Below, in pieces: positions 58,460 through 64,000 of a stretch of 64,000 bases of DNA; the stretch's first letter is position 1, and each line of letters begins with the position of its first letter. Under the pieces are notes generated by a model. The model was not told the origin of the DNA. It did not search any database and worked only from the letters and a program-made list of their open reading frames with translations. This DNA is from Streptomyces sp. NBC_00234 (GTDB lineage: Bacteria > Actinomycetota > Actinomycetes > Streptomycetales > Streptomycetaceae). Location: the NCBI RefSeq assembly GCF_036195325.1, contig NZ_CP108101.1, positions 7,998,001 to 8,062,000 on the forward strand. The letters run 5' to 3'. Both the position numbers and the translations under genes were made by a program.

Positions 58460-58933
58460 CTAAGCCAGGGGCGGGTCGAAAAGGTCCAGCTCGGCCTGCG
58501 TCGGGGCCTCGAACTGACTCTGCGAACTTCTGAGCAGTTCGTTCGTCAGCACGACCGAACCCGGTTCCTGGTTCCGCAGAGCGATACGCCGCTCCAGCTC
58601 TTCCATCGGCACGTCGAGGTAGCGCAGTTCGACATCGGCTCCGAGCCCTCGGGCGCGGAGCCGCTTCTCGTCACGTTCAGACCTTTCCCAGAAGCCGTTC
58701 TCCAGGATCACGACGACTCCGGCAGCAAGCAGAGCCTGGGCGTGTCGCCACAGGCTTTGTTCGACCCGGTCCCGAGCCGCACCGTCGAAGAGGTCGAAGC
58801 CCAGCTCCGTGAGCCACTCGTCCGGGCAGAGGCGGACCGCGGACAGCTCGTACTCCAGAGTCCTTGCCACCGTGGTCTTCCCCGCACCGGGAAGACCGCA
58901 CACGAGAACCAACCTTGGCCGTCGGTCGACCAT
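58460..58933 (-). CDS. P-loop kinase-like ATPase
   Basis: 157 residues from the ATG at 58933 (AGG five bases upstream; a GTG at 58939 is possible). The Walker A is LVLVCGLPGAGKTTVARTL. The second part (RLCPDEWLTELGFDLFDGAA, then GVVVILENGFWERSERDEKR) is typical of the AAA_33 zeta-toxin/gluconokinase-like cluster. It may phosphorylate a small molecule, perhaps an antibiotic, in the cytosol. It is not beside an antitoxin-like gene, which argues against a zeta toxin. Confidence 0.8.
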   Translation of the reverse strand: MVDRRPRLVLVCGLPGAGKTTVARTLEYELSAVRLCPDEWLTELGFDLFDGAARDRVEQSLWRHAQALLAAGVVVILENGFWERSERDEKRLRARGLGADVELRYLDVPMEELERRIALRNQEPGSVVLTNELLRSSQSQFEAPTQAELDLFDPPLA

Positions 58934-59077
58934 GATCACCTGCCCTTCATCGAATCCTTGCGGAAATCATCGCTCCTGCCCGTGCCATCCCGGCTCACCG
59001 AACAGGCGACCCTCAGGGCGAGCGGACAGACGGAGCATGACAACGCCGACCCGTGTCCGGCGACATGCACGGCCTGC

Positions 59078-59953
59078 TCAACGGGACTCTCCGGAGGAGT
59101 CCCGGTACAGGTCCCGGACCTCGGGGCACTGCTGGAAGCCGGCCGACGTGTAGGCGGCGACGGCGCCGACATTGGCGCTCGGGGTGCAGACGATCGCGCT
59201 CGAGGAGCCCAGCTCCTGGAGTGCGGACGCCGCAGCGACGCTGATCGCTTTGCCGTAGCCGTGAAGGCGGTGTTCGGGGTGCACGCCCATCGGTTCGAGC
59301 AACCCGGGCCTGCCCGGACCGGCCGACCACACCGTCACCGCCGCCACGGCGCTGCCCTGGTCGTCGTACGCGACCAGACACCGGGCGTCGGTGTACGGCA
59401 ATCCGGTCGCCATCGCGTGCCAGCCCTCGTCCGTGAAGCGCGACCCGTCGAACGCTGCCCGATGTACGGAGACGAACACGTGGGCCTGTTCCGGGCCGAC
59501 CACCTCGATCCGTACACCTGGGTCATTCACCGGCTCGGTGAGGTCGCGGCGCAGCGGCGTCCACGGTTCGTCGGTGTTCCAGCCGTCCTCGACCAGCAGC
59601 TCCTGGACCAGTGCACCCGTCGGCGCCTCGATGTTCGCCCTCCCCTCGGGCAGCACGCCGCGCTCCGGGTCGGTCACGTCCTCGACCAGCTGCTGAGCCA
59701 GTTCCTCCTCCCGCAGAGCGTGTGGCGCGATCGTCAGCCTCAACAACCCGGGACCGTCCAGCAGCCCGACGGCGAGCATCTCTCCGTCCCGACTCCACGT
59801 CCTGACCGCCGCGGCGGTCGCGTCCGCACCTGCCCGCCAGAACCAGCCGAGGTCCCCCGGATGCAGTTGCATCGGCGCCCCGTCGTCCTGCCACTCCCGC
59901 AGCACGCTCACAGCCTTGCTCAGCCCGTCGACTCCCGGCTTGCTCAACACCAT
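59078..59953 (-). CDS. GNAT acetyltransferase, two-domain type
   Basis: 291 residues from the ATG at 59953 (GAGGGC seven bases upstream). The C-terminal half has the acetyl-CoA site GLLEPMGVHPEHRLHGYGKA and VCTPSANVGAVAAYTSAGFQ. The N-terminal half (DDGAPMQLHPGDLGWFWRAG and following) looks like a degenerate GNAT repeat, as in mycothiol-synthase-like enzymes. Upstream starts (59983) add ten residues. Substrate unknown. Confidence 0.8.
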   Translation of the reverse strand: MVLSKPGVDGLSKAVSVLREWQDDGAPMQLHPGDLGWFWRAGADATAAAVRTWSRDGEMLAVGLLDGPGLLRLTIAPHALREEELAQQLVEDVTDPERGVLPEGRANIEAPTGALVQELLVEDGWNTDEPWTPLRRDLTEPVNDPGVRIEVVGPEQAHVFVSVHRAAFDGSRFTDEGWHAMATGLPYTDARCLVAYDDQGSAVAAVTVWSAGPGRPGLLEPMGVHPEHRLHGYGKAISVAAASALQELGSSSAIVCTPSANVGAVAAYTSAGFQQCPEVRDLYRDSSGESR

Positions 59954-60106
59954 CGCCATGCCCTCGATCACACACCACGGCACGCACCGCCCGCATCCGG
60001 TTTCCGACCCCGGTCGGCGTGGTGCGGCGCGGCCGAAGCCTCGGGCGTGACCCGTGACTTGTGACCCGTACCCCGCGCTGTCGTCGGGGCGCGGCGCGTG
60101 AGCGGG

Positions 60107-62203
60107 TCAACCTGTTTCGCCGGGCAGGTCCCGTACGCCCGCGCGCTGATCGATCCAGGCCCGCGCCGCCGTGATGCCGGACGGTGTCGGGGCAGGGCGA
60201 ACCTGGTCCGGATAGCGGATCAGGCAGTGCTCGCGGGCTGCCAGGAGCCCGACGGCCCGCGCCTCGGGCGACAGTTCGGGGTGATCCGCGACGACCTGCG
60301 CGCGCTGCCACCAGCCCCAGTTGCGCTGGTCGATGGAGTAGTGCCACAACGGCTGGGCCGGGTCCGCCACTCCGATCAGCACCCGGTTCAGGACGTACCC
60401 GCGGACCGCCGACTCGCTCAGCAGGCGGTCGGCCACCAGCAGCGGAGGCGTCTTGTCGAGCCTGGCACGCATCAGGACCCAGGTCATCAGATGGCCCTCG
60501 TCGTGGGCTCCGGAAGCGATGAACTCCCACAGCTCGCCGGCCTTGGCCTCGTCCGGGGCGCCGAGGTGGGTCAGAAGCCGCAGCTTGTTCTTCCAGACGG
60601 GCCGCGGCTTCGCCCACCAGGCCACCAGCTCCGTGGCGACGGGGTGGCCGAGGTCGAGCGCCAGGCAGGTGAGGGTCACCAGCGGGTGGCGCCACTCGGT
60701 GTACGTGGTCCGGTACTGCTTGGTCAGGTCCTTCTTCCAGCGCGCCAGAAGCGCCTCCACCTCGGCCTCGGTCGCCGCGCCGTGGGCGTAGAGGAGTTCG
60801 AGACAGAAGGCGACTCCCTGCATGCCGGTCTCCTCGTCGGCCACCTGGGTCCGCAGCCAGCCGATGTCGGCGTCGGTGAGCGCGCGGTAGCGGCTCCAGA
60901 CGTCGCACAACGCGCCCTCGCGGACGGTCAGGTCGGGGCCTCTGCCGGCCAACAGGCCGTCGCGGACGCTCTCGTACCGGTCGGCGGCGGCCAGCGCGTC
61001 CGTCGCGGCGGTGCCGGTGAGATCGCCGTAGGCCGGGCCGAGACGTACGGCTTCCTCCCGCACATGCGCGACCAGGTCGCGGGCCGCGTCCGCAGCCGCC
61101 ACACGCAGCGGGTGCGACAGGCGCTCGTCGCTGGTGAAGCGGACGGCCGTGAGCGCTGCGAAGCTCTGGCGGGCGCTGCGATCCGCCCCCGAGTACTCCC
61201 TCCACTCGTTTGTGGTTGCCGCGCTGAGTGCGGCGAAGAGGGCTCGAATCGATCGCTGCGGGGCACGTTGTCCGACCAGTTCCGCGGCGAGCGTGTTCGC
61301 GGCCCGTACCCGGTCGGGCTCGCGGGTCGACGTATGCACCGTCAGCCACGCGCTGATCGCGGCACCGTCGCCGGTGAGCGCCAGGGGGCGTACGGCGGTG
61401 AGGCCCCGCTCGGAGGGAACCTGGCCGATGACCCGTGCGGCACGGGATCCGACGGCGGCGGCGACGTCCCCGACGAGGGCGTGGTCGTGACGGAGCATCG
61501 CGTGCAGCAGCGGCTGCCATCCCACCCACTCGGCGAGCCGCCCCGCGTACTCCTCCCGCCACCGGGGCAGCAGCCGTGCCACCTCGTCGTGTGTGAGCGC
61601 GTCCCGGTGCTCCAGCGAGGTGGCGAATCCCGCGACGGCGGACATGGTCACCGGTTCGCGCAGCCGGTCGTGGAGCCAGGCGGCCTCGATGTCGGTCAGC
61701 GCCCGGTACCGGTGAGGCTGCCTGCTGCGATCGATCGGGGTGTCGAGCTGCTGGAGGAACTGGCGGACGCCGGCCGGGTCCCCGGGGCCGGGCAGCCCGG
61801 TGTCGTCCCGGTGGGTGATCCGGTCCAGCCGGAAGGCGCCCTGCGGGCCGCCGTCGACGACCTGGTAGCCCTCCGGGCCGCATCCGAGGCCGGCGGCTAC
61901 GGTGGCGTGGTCACCGCCCCAGTGGAGCATCAGTTCGCGGGTGAGGGCGCCGGATCCGTCGAAGGCGCTGTGCGCCTGCCAGTGCCAGTACGCGAACGAG
62001 GTGTCCGCTCCGAGCCCCTGTGCGGCGAACAGCTCGGCCGCATCCCCATGACCGTCGGTCTGGGTGTAGCGGTTCCGGGTCGGAGGGGGGAGGGCGACGA
62101 AACCGTCGCCGCCCAGCCTCCGCCACCAGGCTTTCACCTGGGTGAGATCCGAGCGTCTCCGTGCTGGAGTCGTCCTGCGCGGGGCCGGATGCCGACCGGT
62201 CAT
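60107..62203 (-). CDS. 698-residue protein of unknown function
   Basis: I do not recognise it. It starts with a short basic N-terminus and has no signal peptide or membrane segment. Composition is helical with frequent Trp and Arg; segments such as YRALTDIEAAWLHDRLREPV and YRALTDADIGWLRTQVADEE repeat a pattern (YRALTD...W) at about residues 166 and 437, and WREEYAGRLAEWVGWQPLLH and TYTEWRHPLVTLTCLALDLG repeat a W/H pattern, which suggests an internal duplication of about 270 residues. ATG at 62203. No operon partner; the gap before the 62421 gene is about 220 bases. Confidence 0.75.
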   Translation of the reverse strand: MTGRHPAPRRTTPARRRSDLTQVKAWWRRLGGDGFVALPPPTRNRYTQTDGHGDAAELFAAQGLGADTSFAYWHWQAHSAFDGSGALTRELMLHWGGDHATVAAGLGCGPEGYQVVDGGPQGAFRLDRITHRDDTGLPGPGDPAGVRQFLQQLDTPIDRSRQPHRYRALTDIEAAWLHDRLREPVTMSAVAGFATSLEHRDALTHDEVARLLPRWREEYAGRLAEWVGWQPLLHAMLRHDHALVGDVAAAVGSRAARVIGQVPSERGLTAVRPLALTGDGAAISAWLTVHTSTREPDRVRAANTLAAELVGQRAPQRSIRALFAALSAATTNEWREYSGADRSARQSFAALTAVRFTSDERLSHPLRVAAADAARDLVAHVREEAVRLGPAYGDLTGTAATDALAAADRYESVRDGLLAGRGPDLTVREGALCDVWSRYRALTDADIGWLRTQVADEETGMQGVAFCLELLYAHGAATEAEVEALLARWKKDLTKQYRTTYTEWRHPLVTLTCLALDLGHPVATELVAWWAKPRPVWKNKLRLLTHLGAPDEAKAGELWEFIASGAHDEGHLMTWVLMRARLDKTPPLLVADRLLSESAVRGYVLNRVLIGVADPAQPLWHYSIDQRNWGWWQRAQVVADHPELSPEARAVGLLAAREHCLIRYPDQVRPAPTPSGITAARAWIDQRAGVRDLPGETG

Positions 62204-62420
62204 GTGAGGTCCTCCTCGGCGAGGTTCCGCGCCCGGCCCCGCCTACCGGCCCGGTGCGTATGAGATGTGTGCGTGCCTTTGCCCCGCCCTGTCACGGAGG
62301 CAGGCTGTCGCTGTTGCTCCGGAGGGCATCATCGTGCGGGGTGCGGGCGGGATCCGGACTGCCGGCCGGCGTCCGGGGGTGGTGCCCTCCACGCACCGGT
62401 GTCGGCGAGGAGGCTGAAGG

Positions 62421-63239
62421 TCAGGCGGTGTCCATCTGCTGATGGCGCTCCTGCATCCGGGCAATGACGCGCTCCCGGCCCAGCTGCTTGGCCTGACGGA
62501 GTTTCGCTTCCGCGAGCAGCACCGGAATCCAGAACAACCAGCCCCACAGACTGAAGTCCACCACCCCGCCCCACACCAGGGCCTTGTTCACGCCGAACGA
62601 CAGAGCGAATGTCAGTACGTACGCTGCGACCCGATGGGCCAGAAGCAGGCGCAGTGGTGCGTTCAGCGGCCCCTGCAGAAGCTCGACCGCCGCCGCCAGT
62701 TCGGCGGCCTGGAGGTCCTCTTCGGCCGCCCCGGCGGGCTCGCCGAGGGCGGCACGACGGAGCGCGTCGGAGACCAGCACGCTCTGTTCCGCAACGGCGG
62801 CCTGCTGAGCCTGTCCTTGGAGGGCGCCCGTCTTGAGCTCGTCCCAGTAACCGCGACCCGCCCAGCCCGTCGCGTCTTCGACGCGCCGGCGTTCCTCCGA
62901 CCCGGCCGGCGCCAACTCGTCGATCCTCGCCTGGAGGCCCGCCGCACGGTTCGAACGACCGGGGTACGTAAAGGAGTCGGCGCGAAGGCACAACTCCAGA
63001 TACGACACCAAGAGCCCGAGATCGTCCTGCGCCAGCGCGAGGCCCTTGCGGTACGCGGTCTCGGCCCCGGCGTCGTGGTCGTCCTCGTCCTCCGCGGCAT
63101 GGGCCTGTCCGAGCCAGCGGAAGAGAACGGGATCCGGCCCGACCTCCGCAAGTCCCGCCTCCGCCGTCGTTCTGACAGCGGCGTAGCCACCCACCTCGAA
63201 AAGCTCGGAGCATCGCTCCACGTACTGCTGCTGTGACAC
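62421..63239 (-). CDS. Tetratricopeptide-like protein with C-terminal membrane helices
   Basis: 272 residues from the GTG at 63239; the in-frame ATG at 63314 adds a 25-residue N-terminus of poor quality. The N-terminal half (VERCSELFEVGGYAAVRTTA, then DPVLFRWLGQAHAAEDEDDH and KGLALAQDDLGLLVSYLELC) resembles a TPR pair. The second half has two hydrophobic segments (VAAYVLTFALSFGVNKALVW and DFSLWGWLFWIPVLLAE). It is probably a membrane scaffold. Function unknown. Confidence 0.65.
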   Translation of the reverse strand: MSQQQYVERCSELFEVGGYAAVRTTAEAGLAEVGPDPVLFRWLGQAHAAEDEDDHDAGAETAYRKGLALAQDDLGLLVSYLELCLRADSFTYPGRSNRAAGLQARIDELAPAGSEERRRVEDATGWAGRGYWDELKTGALQGQAQQAAVAEQSVLVSDALRRAALGEPAGAAEEDLQAAELAAAVELLQGPLNAPLRLLLAHRVAAYVLTFALSFGVNKALVWGGVVDFSLWGWLFWIPVLLAEAKLRQAKQLGRERVIARMQERHQQMDTA

Positions 63240-63409
63240 GTCCCCACCCCAGTTGTCCGAACAATCACCCTGCGTAGAACTCGGTGCCGCTGTCAATGGC
63301 TGCTGGATCACCATGTGCAGGTCAACCGCGTGCGGGTGTGCCTCGGCGGGCGATCGCCGATCCGGCCACGAAGGACCGGACGAGGTACTGCGACTTCCTT
63401 GCCGAACTG

Positions 63410-64000
63410 CTACCGAGCCGTTCCGCAGCGCTCGCGGAGGAGCTCGACACCGTCGCCTTCCAGGTCGTCGACATATACCTCGCGCCCGGTCATGGCCATC
63501 GTCAGGGCCACGGTGCTACCGGACACCAGCGCCCCGGATCCGGTCTCGAAAGGGCCGTCATCCGCGACGAGTCGTAGATCGCCGATGCGTCCCTTGGCAA
63601 GGACCACGAGATCCGATCCCTGGTAGTACTCAGCCACCCGTGTGACCGTCTCGATCGGGTAGTCGCGGTGGATGCCCAGCGGGCGCCGGATGTCTTCTGC
63701 ATGCACGATCGTCTCGCCGAGCATGGCGACGGCCGGGAGGGGAGGCTTGGTTCTGCTGGGGACAACGCGCCGGAACCGTTCAAGTGTCTCGGCCGGATTC
63801 GCCCCGAGCTGTTCGGCCAGCCGCATTGCTACCTGCTTGTCGAAGTCGAATCGGCAGCGGATCACACCCGCCATCCAGCGCACCGGGTTGAGGCTCGCCG
63901 CCGCAGTGAGATGTGCCAGCACCTCACGCACCGTCAATCCACTGCACAGTGACGGCGTCGCCCATTGAACGTCCGACGTATCCGCAAGATCGGCTACCAA
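63410..64000 (-). CDS. MDMPI N-terminal / DinB-like mycothiol-dependent protein, 5' end outside the window
   Basis: 196 residues are visible; the frame is open at the window edge, so the true start lies beyond 64000 (the TTG at the edge is probably an internal Leu). TPSLCSGLTVREVLAHLTAA with the His is the TIGR03083/maleylpyruvate-isomerase-type signature of mycothiol-binding four-helix proteins, and LGETIVHAEDIRRPLG carries a second set of metal-ligand His. Such enzymes use mycothiol for isomerisation or detoxification in actinomycetes, which fits the genus inferred. Confidence 0.75.
   Translation of the reverse strand: MVADLADTSDVQWATPSLCSGLTVREVLAHLTAAASLNPVRWMAGVIRCRFDFDKQVAMRLAEQLGANPAETLERFRRVVPSRTKPPLPAVAMLGETIVHAEDIRRPLGIHRDYPIETVTRVAEYYQGSDLVVLAKGRIGDLRLVADDGPFETGSGALVSGSTVALTMAMTGREVYVDDLEGDGVELLRERCGTAR

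Noticed and set aside
58460..58933. Zeta-type toxin
   Set aside because: The P-loop fits, but there is no antitoxin-like neighbour and the protein is short for a zeta toxin.
59523..61883. A 786-codon open frame on the minus strand in another frame over the GNAT and 698-residue genes
   Set aside because: Arg/Gly/Pro-rich shadow frame; the real frames have normal composition.

Overview
The window is very GC-rich, uses GTG as a start codon often, has many leaderless-looking genes with TAGGGT/TAGCGT-type -10 boxes directly before the start codon, and encodes many secreted hydrolases and one-component regulators. All of this points to a Streptomyces (or close relative) chromosome. The loose gene order, transposase remnants and decayed genes suggest an accessory or arm region. 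I see no rRNA, tRNA, CRISPR array, replication origin or prophage.

Layout. 0-10 kb: the 3' part of a PAS-GAF-SpoIIE phosphatase, then single genes (nitroreductase, GNAT, a MarR regulator facing a small membrane protein, a secreted S33 peptidase, an SDR, DUF4265, a trypsin-fold protein that has lost its catalytic residues, an SMI1/KNR4-like protein). 10-16.5 kb: decayed DNA with two overlapping transposase fragments, a Y-family polymerase tail and a frameshifted gene, around an ABC-2-type membrane protein and a MarR/aldehyde dehydrogenase divergon with a perfect palindrome. 16.5-24 kb: GNAT, LysR preceded by a 24-bp tandem repeat, DJ-1-type protein, GlxA-type AraC regulator facing a quinone oxidoreductase, DUF998, methyltransferase, VOC protein. 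24-27.5 kb: a 30-residue membrane peptide, ECF sigma factor and small membrane protein in one overlapping operon; a HEAT-repeat protein; a 53-residue chitin-binding-like domain; a VOC protein.

27.8-36.9 kb is the clearest functional unit, a beta-glucan utilisation locus. It holds a LacI/CebR-type regulator, a secreted GH81 endo-beta-1,3-glucanase, a solute-binding lipoprotein, two permeases and a cytoplasmic GH1 beta-glucosidase. Three palindromes of the type TGAGAGCGCTCTCA lie before the regulator, the glucanase and the binding protein. The scheme would be extracellular cleavage of beta-1,3-glucan, import of oligosaccharides, intracellular hydrolysis and de-repression. No transport ATPase is encoded here, so a shared one (MsiK-type) is expected.

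37-46.4 kb: a PadR pair with two operator-like palindromes; a three-domain secreted protein (GH46 chitosanase, F5/8C sugar-binding domain, metallophosphoesterase) behind an AGGAAACTTTCCT operator-like site; an MFS transporter with a beta-propeller-like protein; DedA; a two-component system. 46.4-53 kb: PadR with a GH-A-like protein, a TrmB/LuxR-type regulator, an Xaa-Pro aminopeptidase, an SDR and an alpha/beta hydrolase. 53.4-57.7 kb: a three-gene secretion operon (DUF2690 protein, 997-residue lysozyme-fold protein, lipoprotein) closed by a 16-bp terminator stem. 57.8-64 kb: lipoprotein, a VOC-gene tail, P-loop kinase, GNAT, a 698-residue protein of unknown function, a membrane protein and a truncated mycothiol-dependent DinB/MDMPI-type protein.

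The observations most worth checking are the chitosanase-phosphoesterase fusion, the beta-1,3-glucan regulon, the microprotein-ECF operon, the pseudoprotease and the 53.4 kb secretion operon.
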